Counted from the first letter of the stretch, positions 40,696 to 50,710 are shown. The stretch is 64,000 bases of DNA from Halotalea alkalilenta (GCF_001648175.1 NZ_CP015243.1:1488001-1552000); one strand, 5' to 3'. Program-made: numbers and translations. Notes: generated from the letters alone by a model not told the origin.

Positions 40696-40940
40696 GCATC
40701 CCCATCCAGCACCGCGATGACCTGGCCGGCTTCCACCACTGCGCCATCCTCGACCTCGAACTGCACCAGCCTGCCGTGGTCGCCTGCGGTGATCTCGGCG
40801 AACTGCTTCATCACCTCGAGCAGGCCGATCACGCTCTCCGGGCTCAATGGTTCGCCCTGCTCGGCGAACGGTGCCGCTTCGGGCGAGGGGCGGCGATAGA
40901 ACACACCGGGGAAGGGGGCTTGCACGGATATGCGAGACAT
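40692..40940 (-). CDS. Biotin carboxyl carrier domain protein
   Basis: 82 residues, a lone biotinyl domain much shorter than AccB (about 155). ISVQAPFPGVFYRRPSPEAAPF begins the domain. The biotin Lys is in LLEVMKQFAEI (the VMK motif), and the second half ends GAVVEAGQVIAVLDGDA. It carries CO2 between the adjacent biotin carboxylase and a carboxyltransferase. The carboxyltransferase could be the PxpC protein of this operon. The start ATG is preceded by GAAGAGAT. Confidence 0.85.
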   Translation of the reverse strand: MSRISVQAPFPGVFYRRPSPEAAPFAEQGEPLSPESVIGLLEVMKQFAEITAGDHGRLVQFEVEDGAVVEAGQVIAVLDGDA

Positions 40941-41007
40941 ATCTCTTCGACTCCTGGTCGTTGGTATTGGAATAGGGTCAAGCGGGATTCGGGATGCGAG
41001 GCGTCGA

Positions 41008-41766
41008 TCAGCCCGCCGCCAGGCGAAAACCGGCAGCGGTGAGCCGCCGATGGATTGCGCGGGCGATCTCGAGCGCGCCGGGTGTGTCGCTGTGCAGGCA
41101 GATGGACTCGAACCCGACCTCGACCCGTTTGCCATCGACGCTGGTGACCACACCTTCGGTGCAAGCGGTGAGCACTTTGTCGGCCACCGCTTCGGGATCG
41201 AGCCGTGGTACCCGGCGGACGAACACGATCGACCCATCGCAGGAGTAATCACGGTCGGCGTAGAACTCCCGCACCACCTCGATGCCGCCTGCGCGTGCCG
41301 CGCGGGTCAGCGCTGAATCCGGCAGGCAGTAGAGCGGGAGTCCCGGCGCCGCCTGCAGCAGCGCCTCGACCAGCAGCTCGGCGAATGGCTGGTCGCGGGC
41401 CGCATGCATGAACAGCGCCCCATGCAGCTTGAGATGGTGGAGGGCAAGTCCACGCCGCGCGGCCAGGGCGGCGACCGCGCCGAGCTGGTAGAGCACGTCG
41501 TTGACCAGCTCGGCGGCGCTGGCGTCGATGTGGCGGCGACCGAAGCCGACCAGATCGCCGAAGCCCGGATGGACGCCGACGGAGACGCCGTGGCGCTGGG
41601 CCAGCACCAGGCTTGCATCGATGACGCTGGGGTCGCCTGCATGGAAGCCGGCGGCCAGATTGGCGGAAGTGATCAGCGCCATCAGCTCGGCGTCCACGTC
41701 ATCTCCAAGGTGCCAGTGGCCGAAGCGTTCGCCGATGTCGGCGTTGAGGTCGATTTGGGCTCCCAT
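41008..41766 (-). CDS. pxpA: 5-oxoprolinase subunit A (LamB/YcsF family)
   Basis: 252 residues. IDLNADIGERFGHWHLGDD, ANLAAGFHAGDPSVIDASL, VSVGVHPGFGDLVGFGRR and HLKLHGALFMHAARD are the conserved LamB/YcsF blocks with the metal-binding Asp and His. With PxpB and PxpC it hydrolyses 5-oxoproline to glutamate with ATP. GGAG lies 8 nt before the chosen ATG. A second ATG 12 nt upstream gives MESPMGAQ. It is the first gene of the operon and is divergent from a LysR gene. Confidence 0.9.
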   Translation of the reverse strand: MGAQIDLNADIGERFGHWHLGDDVDAELMALITSANLAAGFHAGDPSVIDASLVLAQRHGVSVGVHPGFGDLVGFGRRHIDASAAELVNDVLYQLGAVAALAARRGLALHHLKLHGALFMHAARDQPFAELLVEALLQAAPGLPLYCLPDSALTRAARAGGIEVVREFYADRDYSCDGSIVFVRRVPRLDPEAVADKVLTACTEGVVTSVDGKRVEVGFESICLHSDTPGALEIARAIHRRLTAAGFRLAAG

Positions 41767-41842
41767 GGGGCTCTCCATCTGGTCGATGGGAAAGTTATGC
41801 GCTGCGATGGAGGTGTTTTGTATAATTAGTTTCTGTTTCGTG

Positions 41843-41861
41843 TTTTCGGAAAATCCGAAAA
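41843..41861. promoter_or_regulatory. 19-bp perfect inverted repeat upstream of the LysR gene
   Basis: TTTTCGGA-AAA-TCCGAAAA lies 11 bp before the LysR start codon and 76 bp from the pxpA start. It has the size and place of a self-regulatory LysR operator. A hairpin in the leader is an alternative. Confidence 0.5.
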
Positions 41862-41871
41862 AGGTGGCTGG

Positions 41872-42795
41872 ATGCAGAATGAGTTGACCCTGCGCAAGCT
41901 TCGCTACTTCGTCGGGCTCGCCGAAAGCGGCAAGGGCAGCCAGGCGGCGGTGGACCTCAACGTTTCCCAGTCCTCGATCACCACCGCCGTGCGCGAGCTG
42001 GAGCAGCAGCTCGGGGTCCGGCTGTTTCGCCGCTGCGCCCAGGGGATGCAGCTGACCCTGCACGGCGAGCGTTTCCTGCGCCAGGCCCAGCGGGTGCTGC
42101 AGGCAGCCGCCGAAGCGCTCGACCTTGGGCCGGAAACGCCGAGTACGGTCACTGGACGCCTGGAGCTCGCGATGAGCTACACCGTCGCGGGCTATTTCTT
42201 TCCGCCGCTGCTGGCGCGTTTTCGCCGCCGCTTTCCCGAGATCGAAGTGCGTCTTCACGAAGCCCCAAGGCTCACCATCCAGGCCGGACTGGTCGACGGG
42301 GTCTTCGGCCTCGCCATCGTGCTGACCTCGAATCTCGGCCGCCAGGCCAGCCTCGATCATCATTCACTGCTGCGCTCGCGCCGGAGGCTTTGGGTCGGTG
42401 CCCACCATCCGTTGCTCGAGCGTGACCAGGTCAGCCTGGCGGAGGTGGCGCATCACCCCTACGTGATGCTCAACGTCGATGAGGCCGAGAAGACGGCGAT
42501 GCGCTACTGGGTGCAGGCCGGGCTCAAGCCGAAGACGATCTTCAGCACCTCGTCGGTGGAAGCCGTGCGCAGCATGGTCGCCAGCGGCGCTGGCGTCGCG
42601 GTGCTCTCCGACATGGTCTATAGACCCTGGTCTCTGGAGGGGCAGCGGGTCGAGCAAATCGATCTGATCGATCCGGTGCCGGACATGGAGGTTGGGGTGG
42701 CGTGGGCGAGGGAGAGGGAGCTGTCCGGACCCGCCAAGGCGATGCGCGATCTCCTGGTCGGGGCGATGCACCGCGGTACCGATGGGCGTGTTTGA
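41872..42795 (+). CDS. LysR-family transcriptional regulator of the pxp operon
   Basis: 307 residues. LTLRKLRYFVGLAESGKGSQAAVDLNVSQSSITTAVRELEQQLGVRLFRR is the winged-helix N-terminal domain, and a substrate-binding-protein-like effector domain follows from about residue 95. The divergent position suggests control of pxpA onward. The effector is probably a substrate or product of that pathway. No clear ribosome binding site is seen, apart from GGTGGC 7 nt before the ATG. Confidence 0.88.
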   Translation: MQNELTLRKLRYFVGLAESGKGSQAAVDLNVSQSSITTAVRELEQQLGVRLFRRCAQGMQLTLHGERFLRQAQRVLQAAAEALDLGPETPSTVTGRLELAMSYTVAGYFFPPLLARFRRRFPEIEVRLHEAPRLTIQAGLVDGVFGLAIVLTSNLGRQASLDHHSLLRSRRRLWVGAHHPLLERDQVSLAEVAHHPYVMLNVDEAEKTAMRYWVQAGLKPKTIFSTSSVEAVRSMVASGAGVAVLSDMVYRPWSLEGQRVEQIDLIDPVPDMEVGVAWARERELSGPAKAMRDLLVGAMHRGTDGRV

Positions 42796-43023
42796 GGCCC
42801 ATCCACGGAAAGCTCGCTCTCGACGAATGGCTCGCCGCCCATTCGCTCGTCCTTCGGGTGATGCATGGAACGATGCATGGAACGGTGGGTATTTCGCGAT
42901 GTTCGAGCAGCCTGGAATTTCTACCGGTTAAATGCGAGCCTCGTTTTGAAGCCTTGGATGCGCAGGTGCTGATTACCACCATCCCCCTTGGGTACGATCC
43001 CTTGAGTGCGAGGAGTATCAAGC

Positions 43024-43899
43024 ATGACCGATTCATTCGACTACGTGCCGCCGAAGGTTTGGACCTGGAACAAGGCGAGCGGTGGTCGCTTTGCAAACAT
43101 CAACCGACCGATCTCTGGTGCGACCCACGACAAGGAGCTTCCCGTCGGGCGCCATCCTCTGCAGCTCTATTCGCTGGCCACGCCGAATGGCGTCAAGGTC
43201 ACGGTGATGCTGGAGGAGCTGTTATCCCTCGGTCATGGCGGTGCGGAGTACGATGCTTGGCTGATAAACATCGGTGAAGGAGACCAGTTCGGCAGTGGCT
43301 TCGTCGCGGTGAACCCGAATTCCAAGATCCCCGCATTGATGGATCGCAGCGGCGCACAGCCGATCCGGGTCTTCGAATCCGGCGCGATCTTGCTGTACCT
43401 GGCGGAGAAGTTCGGGGCATTCCTGCCAACCGAGGCCGGCGCACGCGCCGAATGCCTGTCGTGGCTTTTCTGGCAGATGGGCAGCGCGCCCTATCTGGGA
43501 GGAGGCTTCGGCCATTTCTATGCCTATGCCCCGATCAAGATCGAATATGCGATCGATCGCTTCGCGATGGAAGTGAAGCGTCAACTCGACGTGCTCGACA
43601 AGCGGCTCGCCGACAACGAGTACGTAGCCGGCAGCGAGTACACGATTGCCGATATCGCCATCTGGCCGTGGTACGGTGGTCTGGTCAACGGCTGGCTGTA
43701 CGAGGCGGCCGAGTTCCTCTCCACACACGAGTACGAGCACGTTCAGCGCTGGGCCCAAGCCGTCGGTGAACGCCCAGCCGTCCAGCGTGGGCGGATGGTC
43801 AACCGGGTCTTTGGCGAACCCTCGAGCCAGCTGCATGAGCGCCATGCCGCCACCGACTTCACAACCAGGACGCAGGACAAGCTGACCAGCAACCCCTAG
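43024..43899 (+). CDS. yghU: Glutathione S-transferase family protein, YghU type
   Basis: 291 residues. The thioredoxin-like domain (about residues 45-125) has LQLYSLATPNGVKVTVMLEE and the NPNSKIPALMD with FESGAILLYLAEKFG glutathione-binding blocks. The helical domain follows with WLFWQMGSAPYLGGGFGHFYAYAP and DIAIWPWYGG. The N-terminal extension PPKVWTWNKASGGRFANINRP is the mark of the YghU/YfcG nu-class, which act as disulfide-bond oxidoreductases using two glutathione molecules. GAGGAG precedes the ATG. The gene stands alone. Confidence 0.92.
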   Translation: MTDSFDYVPPKVWTWNKASGGRFANINRPISGATHDKELPVGRHPLQLYSLATPNGVKVTVMLEELLSLGHGGAEYDAWLINIGEGDQFGSGFVAVNPNSKIPALMDRSGAQPIRVFESGAILLYLAEKFGAFLPTEAGARAECLSWLFWQMGSAPYLGGGFGHFYAYAPIKIEYAIDRFAMEVKRQLDVLDKRLADNEYVAGSEYTIADIAIWPWYGGLVNGWLYEAAEFLSTHEYEHVQRWAQAVGERPAVQRGRMVNRVFGEPSSQLHERHAATDFTTRTQDKLTSNP

Positions 43900-44277
43900 C
43901 GACGGCGTACCCAGCTTGAAAGTCAGCTAATGGTTGGCCCAGCCTGGGGCGATGACCATCCTTGGCATTGCCTCAGTGCTTGCCCAGCGTCTGGGAAGCA
44001 GTGATCTCAATCGATCCACTCACTCATCCGATCATCGACTCGCTTCAAGCCAAACCCTGAACACGATCTGCATCCCCGCCGCTGGGGCGGGGATGGCGTT
44101 CGTCTGTCGGCTCATTTCACTGCACCTGAGTAAATGGGTACCAGCAAGATCGCATCCGCATATGGAGAACACAGGGTAATTATGCTCGTTGTTCATCGAT
44201 ATGATCGAGAAAAGCAGGAGACAGTGCATGTGGTAAGTGGAGATGTTTTCTTGTGGATGGTCGAGATAAATTAAAAA

Positions 44278-44291
44278 TTGAGTCAGATCAA
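44278..44291. promoter_or_regulatory. FNR/FixK-type site TTGAG-N4-ATCAA
   Basis: TTGAGTCAGATCAA matches the FNR consensus TTGAT-N4-ATCAA in 9 of 10 fixed bases. A perfect copy is at 51712-51725. A FixK-like regulator is encoded at 50711-51460. Confidence 0.55.
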
Positions 44292-44726
44292 AGAAAGTCG
44301 GTATTCGATCCTATAGTGTCTCGAAGGCTTTGGCGTCAGGTGTGCCGATGTGCCTGCCAAAAAAACAGAGATGGCAAGCCATCGATTCCCCATATTGTCT
44401 ATCTGAGAATCCATTGATACTCCCCATGAGGCTGCCGGTGAGGCATGATTTCTTCGCGCAATTTAGCGGGCTTCATCCCGCGGCTCGGGCCTCGGCGTCA
44501 CTGAGCGCATCGAGATCACGGCGACCAAGCGCTGCGCTGAAGCGCAGCATTCGGATGCGCGTGCCGTGTTTGTCCAGTCACGGAGATCTTCTTTGATTTT
44601 TACGTAGTAAAAAAACCAAAAAAATGCTGATATCCTCGACATTAAGGGGATATTAAATGCTTTTCGTGGTTTTTTTACCTAAAGAATCATAGGCGGTAGC
44701 CGAATAAAAACATAATCCGTACGATG

Positions 44727-44749
44727 TGTGCGGTTTTGTCACATTGCCG
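44727..44749. promoter_or_regulatory. 23-bp shared motif TGTGnnGTTTTG-YCACATYGCCG, copy 1
   Basis: It is identical in 19 of 23 positions to 51905-51927. TGTG and YCACA form an inverted pair. Its end lies 86 bp before the transporter GTG. The function is unknown. Confidence 0.5.
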
Positions 44750-44834
44750 CCATCTTGAGCATCGACTCTTATTATCCAATAAGACACGTCTACTCGCTGG
44801 GCGAAATGAGAAATCGCCAATAAGGGATCCCGCC

Positions 44835-46322
44835 GTGAATACCGACACTGCAAGAAAATCAGACAGTTTCCTGCGAAAAGTGCCTTGGGGGCTGTTCTTG
44901 GCCGTCATCGCCGCACTGGTGATCATCTTGCTTCCCGAGCAAGAGGGGCTGCCGGTCGCAGGCCAACGAATGCTCGCCATCCTGGTCTTCGCGGTGATCG
45001 TGTGGATCAGCGAGTCGCTCTCCTACGAGGTGAGTGCTCTGACGATCATTGCGATGATTGCTTTTTTGATCGGCCTGGCACCATCGATCGATGACCCGAG
45101 CGTGATCATCGGCACCAGCAGGGCCTTGGGCATGGGCCTCACCGGTTTTGCCAGTCCCGCGTTGCTGCTGGTCGCCGTCGCTTTGTTCATTGCCGTAGCA
45201 ATGACCCATACCGGCCTCGACCGGCGCATCGCGCTCATCACCCTCTCGCGCTTCGGTGCCCGCCCAAAGCGTGTGCTGCTGGCAGCGCTGGCGGTCACCA
45301 TCGTGTTGAGCCTCCTGGTCCCGAGCGCCACCGCCCGCGTGGCTTGCGTGGTGCCGATCATGCTGGGTGCGGTCGCCGCCTTCGGCGTCGATAAGCGCTC
45401 GAAGCTGGCCGGGGGACTGATGATCCTGGTCGCCCAGGCGACCAGCATCTGGAACGTTGGGATCATGACCGCCGCGGCGCAGAACCTGCTCACCATCGGC
45501 TTCATGCAGAACATCATCGGTGAGTCGGTGACCTGGACCGACTGGCTGGTGGCGGGGGCTCCCTGGAGCATCCTGATGACGGTGGTGGTCTACTTCGTGA
45601 TTCTTCGGGTCATGCCTCCCGAGACCGAAACCATCGAAGGTGGCACCGACACGGTCAAGCGCCAGCTGGCCGAACTCGGCCCGCTGACACGCTCGGAGAA
45701 GTTCCTGCTCAGCGTCATGCTGATCCTTCTGATGGTCTGGTCGACCGGCGGTAAACTCCACCCGTTCGACACCTCGTCTACCACCCTGGTGGGGCTGGCC
45801 ATTCTGATGATGCCGGGCATCGGAGTGATGAGCTGGCGCGACGTGCAGCTCAAGATCCCGTGGGGCACGGTGCTGGTCTTCGGCGCGGGTATCAGCCTCG
45901 GTACCGCGATGCTGACCACCCAGGCGGGCGCTTGGCTGGCACAGCTGCTGGTCTCCAGCCTGGGCATGGAACAGATGTCTCCGTTCATGGTGTTCACCGC
46001 GCTTTCCGCCTTCCTGGTCATCATCCACCTTGGCTTCGCCAGCGCCACTGCCCTGGCTTCGGCGATGCTGCCGATCATGATCGCGGTACTCAGCCACATC
46101 GGTGGCGACATCAATGTACTGGGCATGAGCATGCTGCTCGGCTTCGTCCTCAGCTTCGGTTTCATCCTGCCGATCAATGCGCCGCAGAACATGGTCTGCA
46201 TCGGCACCGAGACCTTCACCAGCCGGCAGTTCATTCATACGGGCATCTACCTGACGCTGATCGGTTACGCGCTGATGCTGCTGCTCGCGCTGACCTACTG
46301 GCACTGGTTGGGGTGGATCTGA
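44835..46322 (+). CDS. DASS-family (SLC13) anion symporter
   Basis: 495 residues from a GTG after AAGGGA. About twelve membrane segments. ATARVACVVPIMLGAVAAFG and LVAQATSIWNVGIMTAAAQN correspond to the first Ser-Asn-Thr-type substrate loop, and GFASATALASAMLPI with INAPQNMVCIGTETFT to the second. The family moves dicarboxylates, citrate or sulfate with Na+ or in exchange. It is placed upstream of sucA with 130 bp between, so a role in C4/C5-dicarboxylate supply is attractive but not shown. A start at 44724 is open but would include the shared control motif. Confidence 0.83.
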   Translation: MNTDTARKSDSFLRKVPWGLFLAVIAALVIILLPEQEGLPVAGQRMLAILVFAVIVWISESLSYEVSALTIIAMIAFLIGLAPSIDDPSVIIGTSRALGMGLTGFASPALLLVAVALFIAVAMTHTGLDRRIALITLSRFGARPKRVLLAALAVTIVLSLLVPSATARVACVVPIMLGAVAAFGVDKRSKLAGGLMILVAQATSIWNVGIMTAAAQNLLTIGFMQNIIGESVTWTDWLVAGAPWSILMTVVVYFVILRVMPPETETIEGGTDTVKRQLAELGPLTRSEKFLLSVMLILLMVWSTGGKLHPFDTSSTTLVGLAILMMPGIGVMSWRDVQLKIPWGTVLVFGAGISLGTAMLTTQAGAWLAQLLVSSLGMEQMSPFMVFTALSAFLVIIHLGFASATALASAMLPIMIAVLSHIGGDINVLGMSMLLGFVLSFGFILPINAPQNMVCIGTETFTSRQFIHTGIYLTLIGYALMLLLALTYWHWLGWI

Positions 46323-46452
46323 GCGATTCCACTCGATAGATCGCTGCGGGTCCGGTTGGCATGCGCATCGCTCTGGGGCCCTCGAGCATCGCAGCGCTTG
46401 AACTGAAACGGCCGGACCCGCTTGTCATTTACATCGCCATGGGTGACTCAAG

Positions 46453-49281
46453 ATGGAAGAAGGCAAACTCAAATACCTGTCCGGTACCTCCTATCTCAAT
46501 GGGGAGAATACGCACTACATCGAAGCACTCTACGAGCGCTACCTCGTCGATCCCGATTCGGTTCCCGGCGAGTGGCGCGGCTACTTCGATACCCTCCCGC
46601 GTTATGATGGCAGCCCCAGTCGTGACGTTCCGCTCGCGCCGGTGCGCGGGCAGTTCGAGCAGCTCGGGCGCCTCGGCCCGCGTCCCATCGGCGCCCAGGG
46701 AGAAGACGACGCCAAGCGTCAGGTACGCGTACTCCAGCTGATCAACGCCTACCGCTTCCGCGGCCACCAGCGCGCCGACATCGACCCGCTCGGCCTGCGC
46801 AAGCCGGAGCCGGTGCCCGATCTTGATCTCTCCTTCCACCAGCTGTCCAAAGCGGACATGGACACCGAGTTCCAGACCGGCTCGCTGTTCATCGGCAAGG
46901 ACAAGGCCAAGCTCGCGGAGATCGTCGAGGCGCTCGAGCTGACCTACTGCCGCTCGATCGGTTGTGAGTTCATGCATATCGTCAACACCGAGGAGAAACG
47001 CTGGCTGCAGCAGCGCTTCGAGTCGGTGCGCGGCAAGCCGGACTACTCCGCCGAGGTGCGCCAGCACATCCTCGAGCGGCTCTCGGCCGCCGAGGGGCTG
47101 GAAAGCTATCTGGCGAGCAAGTACCCGGGCACCAAGCGTTTCGGCCTCGAGGGTGGCGAGTCGTTCATTCCCATGCTCGACGAGATGATCCAGCGCGCCG
47201 GCGGTTACGGGGTCGAAGAGGTGGCGATCGGCATGGCCCACCGCGGCCGCCTCAACCTGCTGGTCAACGTGCTCGGCAAGAGCCCGGCCGAGCTGATCGA
47301 TGAATTCGACGGCAAGCAGGTGCTCGCACGTGGCTCGGGCGATGTGAAGTATCACAAGGGCTTCAGTTCCAACGTGATGACCCCGGGGGGCGAGATCCAC
47401 CTCGCGCTCGCCTTCAACCCTTCGCACCTCGAGATCGCCTCGCCGGTGGTGGAGGGGTCGGTGCGCGCCCGCCAGGATCGCCGGGGTGACGCTAGCGGTG
47501 ACCAGGTGCTACCGATACTGGTGCACGGCGACGCCGCCTTCGCTGGCCAGGGCGTGGTGATGGAAACCTTCCAGATGTCGCAGACGCGTGCCTACCGGAC
47601 CGGCGGCACCGTGCACATCGTGATCAACAACCAGGTCGGCTTCACCACCTCGCGCCCCGACGACGCACGCTCCTCCGAGTACTGCACCGATATCGCCAAG
47701 ATGGTCCAGGCGCCGATTTTCCACGTCAACGGCGATGATCCCGAGGCGGCGCTCTATGTCTCCCAGGTCGCGCTCGACTATCGCCAGCGGTTCCACAAGG
47801 ACGTGGTCGTGGATTTGGTCTGCTATCGTCGGCACGGGCATAACGAAGCCGACGAGCCGTTCGGCACCCAGCCGCTGATGTATGCCGAGATCAAGCAGCA
47901 CAAGACCACCCGCGAGCTCTATGCCGAGCACCTGATCGCGACCGGGGTGATCTCCGAAGCCGACGCGCAGCGGCTGACCGACGACTATCGAGGTCACCTG
48001 GACAGCGGCAGCCACGTGGTCAACGCACTGGTCCAGCAGCCCAACCCATCGCTGTTCGTCGACTGGAAACCCTATCTGGGCCATGAATGGTCGGGCGACT
48101 ACGATACTTCGTTCGACGCCAAGCGGCTGGCCGAGCTCGCCACCAAGATGTGCACGGTGCCGGAGCAGATCGTGATGCAGCGCCAGGTGGCCAAGGTCTA
48201 TGAAGACCGGCGTCAGATGATCACTGGGCAGGCGCCGATCAACTGGGGCTTCGCCGAGACGCTGGCCTACGCCACGCTGATCGACCAAGGCCATCCGATC
48301 AGGATCACCGGGCAGGATTGCGGGCGCGGTACCTTCTCCCATCGCCATGCGGTGATCCATAGCCAGACCGATGCCAGCACCTGGGTGCCGCTGCAGCACC
48401 TCGAGCAGGGGCAGCCGACATTCACCATCCATGACTCCTTTCTCGCCGAGGAGGGCATCATGGCATTCGAATATGGCTACGCCACCACCACGCCCAACGC
48501 GCTGGTGGCATGGGAGGCGCAGTTCGGCGACTTCGCCAACGGCGCCCAGGTGGTGATCGACCAGTTCGTCTCTTCCGGCGAGAGCAAATGGGGTCGACTG
48601 TGTGGGCTGGTCCTGCTGATGCCGCATGGCTATGAAGGCCAGGGGCCGGAGCACTCCTCGGCGCGACTCGAGCGCTTTTTGCAATTGTGCGCCGAGGAGA
48701 ACATGCAGGTAGTGGCTCCGACCACGCCGGCGCAGATGTTCCACCTGCTGCGCCGCCAGGTGGTTCGCCCGCTGCGCAAGCCGCTGGTGGTGATGCAGCC
48801 GAAGAGCCTGCTGCGTCACAAGGACGCGACCTCGACGATGTCGGAGCTGGCCGAGGGGCGTTTCCAACTGGTCATTCCCGACCAGGGCGAGCGTTCACCC
48901 TCCGCGGTCAAGCATGTGATTCTCTGCGCTGGAAAGGTCTATTACGACCTTGCCGCCTATCGGCAGGAGCAAAAGCGCGATGATGTGGCGATCATCCGTG
49001 TCGAGCAGCTCTATCCCTTCCCCGAGCAGAGTTTGGCAGCGGCGCTGGCGTCCTTCGAGCAGCTGGAGTCGGTGTGCTGGTGCCAGGAAGAACCGCGCAA
49101 CCAAGGGGCTTGGTACGCGATAAAGAGCACCCTGCGGCAAGTCCTCGAAGGGCATCGCTCCGGGCTCGGCGCGCGACTCGTCTATGCCGGACGTGACGCA
49201 GCGGCGGCACCGGCGGCGGGCTACATGGCGGTTCACGTCGAGCAGCAGAAGGCGCTGGTCGCCGCGGCTTTCGAGGGCTGA
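46453..49281 (+). CDS. sucA: 2-oxoglutarate dehydrogenase E1 component
   Basis: 942 residues (E. coli 933). EGKLKYLSGTSYLNGENTHYIEALYERYL at the front, RFRGHQRADIDPLGL, the TPP motif region GMAHRGRLNLLVNVLGK and VNGDDPEAA..., and HDSFLAEEGIMAFEYGYA. It decarboxylates 2-oxoglutarate with thiamine diphosphate and loads succinyl onto E2 lipoate. It forms an operon with sucB (108-bp gap). sdhCDAB and lpd are not nearby, so the E3 subunit comes from elsewhere. Confidence 0.97.
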   Translation: MEEGKLKYLSGTSYLNGENTHYIEALYERYLVDPDSVPGEWRGYFDTLPRYDGSPSRDVPLAPVRGQFEQLGRLGPRPIGAQGEDDAKRQVRVLQLINAYRFRGHQRADIDPLGLRKPEPVPDLDLSFHQLSKADMDTEFQTGSLFIGKDKAKLAEIVEALELTYCRSIGCEFMHIVNTEEKRWLQQRFESVRGKPDYSAEVRQHILERLSAAEGLESYLASKYPGTKRFGLEGGESFIPMLDEMIQRAGGYGVEEVAIGMAHRGRLNLLVNVLGKSPAELIDEFDGKQVLARGSGDVKYHKGFSSNVMTPGGEIHLALAFNPSHLEIASPVVEGSVRARQDRRGDASGDQVLPILVHGDAAFAGQGVVMETFQMSQTRAYRTGGTVHIVINNQVGFTTSRPDDARSSEYCTDIAKMVQAPIFHVNGDDPEAALYVSQVALDYRQRFHKDVVVDLVCYRRHGHNEADEPFGTQPLMYAEIKQHKTTRELYAEHLIATGVISEADAQRLTDDYRGHLDSGSHVVNALVQQPNPSLFVDWKPYLGHEWSGDYDTSFDAKRLAELATKMCTVPEQIVMQRQVAKVYEDRRQMITGQAPINWGFAETLAYATLIDQGHPIRITGQDCGRGTFSHRHAVIHSQTDASTWVPLQHLEQGQPTFTIHDSFLAEEGIMAFEYGYATTTPNALVAWEAQFGDFANGAQVVIDQFVSSGESKWGRLCGLVLLMPHGYEGQGPEHSSARLERFLQLCAEENMQVVAPTTPAQMFHLLRRQVVRPLRKPLVVMQPKSLLRHKDATSTMSELAEGRFQLVIPDQGERSPSAVKHVILCAGKVYYDLAAYRQEQKRDDVAIIRVEQLYPFPEQSLAAALASFEQLESVCWCQEEPRNQGAWYAIKSTLRQVLEGHRSGLGARLVYAGRDAAAAPAAGYMAVHVEQQKALVAAAFEG

Positions 49282-49389
49282 AGCCGGGAAGTTCGGTCCA
49301 CAACGTCCACCGAGCGCACCGTCTCGGTGGGCGCGGTGGTCAGATTCATCGCCTAGAACGGCGGCAAGAAACCGTGCAAGGAAAACCAC

Positions 49390-50607
49390 ATGGCAATCCA
49401 GATAAAAGCCCCCAGCTTCCCCGAGTCGGTCGCCGAGGGTACCGTCTCCACCTGGCACAAGAAGCCGGGTGAAGCAGTCAAGCGTGACGAGCTGCTGGTC
49501 GATATCGAAACCGACAAGGTGGTGCTCGAGGTCGTCGCTCCCGCCGACGGCACGCTCAGCGAGATCAAGGCCGAGGAGGGCGCCCAGGTCGCCTCGGAAG
49601 AGGTGCTGGCACTGTTCTCAGAAGGGGGCGTGGCGGCAGCGCCCGCCCAGGCGGCCGGCGACAAGCCGGCCGCGGCCGAGGAAGACGAGGCCCAGCAGGT
49701 CGGCAGCAAGTGGCTGTCTCCGGCCGCGCGCAAACTGGCCGCCGAGCACGATCTCGATGTCGAGAAGCTCCACGGCAGCGGCAAGAGTGGCGTGGTGCTG
49801 AAGCAGGATGTGCTCGCCGCGGTGGAGTCCGGCTCGGCGAAGAAGGGGGCTGCGCCTGCTGCGGCCAAGCCCGCGGCGGCACCCGCCGCGCCGGTGTTCG
49901 AGGGTGCGCGTCCGGAGCAGCGTGTGCCGATGAGCCGGCTGCGCCAGACCATCGCCAAGCGCCTGGTCCAGGCGCAGCAGACCGCGGCGATGCTGACCAC
50001 CTACAACGAGGTGGACATGAGCGCGGTGATGGCGCTGCGCGCCCAGTACCGCGACGTCTTCCAGAAGGTCCACGACACCAAGCTCGGTTTCATGGGCTTT
50101 TTCGTCAAGGCGTGTACCGAGGCGCTCAAGCGCTTCCCCGACGTCAACGCTTCTATCGACGGCACCGATATCGTCTACCACGGCTACCAGGACATCGGCG
50201 TCGCGGTCTCGACCCCGCGCGGGCTGGTGGTACCGGTGCTGCGTGACACCGACAGCATGAAGCTCGCCGACGTCGAGAAGCAGATCGTCGATTTCGGCAA
50301 GCGCGGGCGCGATGGCAAGCTCGGCATCGAGGACATGACCGGTGGCACCTTCACCATCACCAACGGTGGGATCTTCGGTTCGCTGCTGTCGACGCCGATC
50401 CTGAATCCGCCGCAGACGGCGATTCTGGGGATGCACAAGATCCAGGAGCGTCCGATCGCAGTCGAGGGTCAGGTGGTGATCCGGCCGATGATGTACCTGG
50501 CGCTCTCCTATGACCACCGGATGATCGACGGCAAGGATGCGGTCCAGTTCCTGGTCGCGGTCAAGGAGCTGCTCGAGGATCCGGCGCGCTTTTTGCTCGA
50601 GGCCTGA
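49390..50607 (+). CDS. sucB: Dihydrolipoamide succinyltransferase E2
   Basis: 405 residues. One lipoyl domain with the lipoylated Lys in [11 protein letters not shown], an Ala-rich linker, the peripheral subunit-binding domain ([33 protein letters not shown]) and the catalytic domain with [14 protein letters not shown] and [19 protein letters not shown]. It forms the 24-mer core. The gene ends near a small hairpin (GGCGAAT/ATTCGCC, 50610-50627) without T tract. Confidence 0.97.
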   Translation: MAIQIKAPSFPESVAEGTVSTWHKKPGEAVKRDELLVDIETDKVVLEVVAPADGTLSEIKAEEGAQVASEEVLALFSEGGVAAAPAQAAGDKPAAAEEDEAQQVGSKWLSPAARKLAAEHDLDVEKLHGSGKSGVVLKQDVLAAVESGSAKKGAAPAAAKPAAAPAAPVFEGARPEQRVPMSRLRQTIAKRLVQAQQTAAMLTTYNEVDMSAVMALRAQYRDVFQKVHDTKLGFMGFFVKACTEALKRFPDVNASIDGTDIVYHGYQDIGVAVSTPRGLVVPVLRDTDSMKLADVEKQIVDFGKRGRDGKLGIEDMTGGTFTITNGGIFGSLLSTPILNPPQTAILGMHKIQERPIAVEGQVVIRPMMYLALSYDHRMIDGKDAVQFLVAVKELLEDPARFLLEA

Positions 50608-50609
50608 GC

Positions 50610-50627
50610 GGCGAATCGAGATTCGCC
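50610..50627 (+). terminator. Possible weak terminator after sucB
   Basis: GGCGAAT-CGAG-ATTCGCC forms a 7-bp stem with a tetraloop 3 bp after the stop. No T tract follows, so it may only stabilise the 3' end. Confidence 0.3.
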
Positions 50628-50710
50628 CTCGCCCGTCTCGGGGCCGGGGGCGATATCCATCGAGAGTTCGGCATCGAGCGCGGCCGTGAGAGCGAGCGGG
50701 GGAGGGTTGG

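Larger units (their letters stand above)
43900..44834. other. Long AT-rich control region upstream of the DASS transporter
   Basis: 935 bp without a supportable gene. It holds a 10-bp GC hairpin (44071-44095, loop GCTGG), an FNR-type site (44278-44291), the string TAGTAAAAAAAC (from 44605) and a 23-bp motif (44727-44749). The last three recur in the same order at 51712, 51806 and 51905. The stretch from 44200 to 44700 is markedly AT-rich against the genome. Small frames here lack ribosome binding sites and protein-like composition. Confidence 0.5.

Noticed and set aside
43934..44596. Small frames in the region before the transporter
   Set aside because: No start signals and no protein-like composition. 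The shared elements show this is control DNA.
44859..46304. 481-codon frame opposite the DASS transporter
   Set aside because: His/Gln/Asp-rich composition typical of an antisense reading of membrane helices. The plus strand encodes a convincing transporter.
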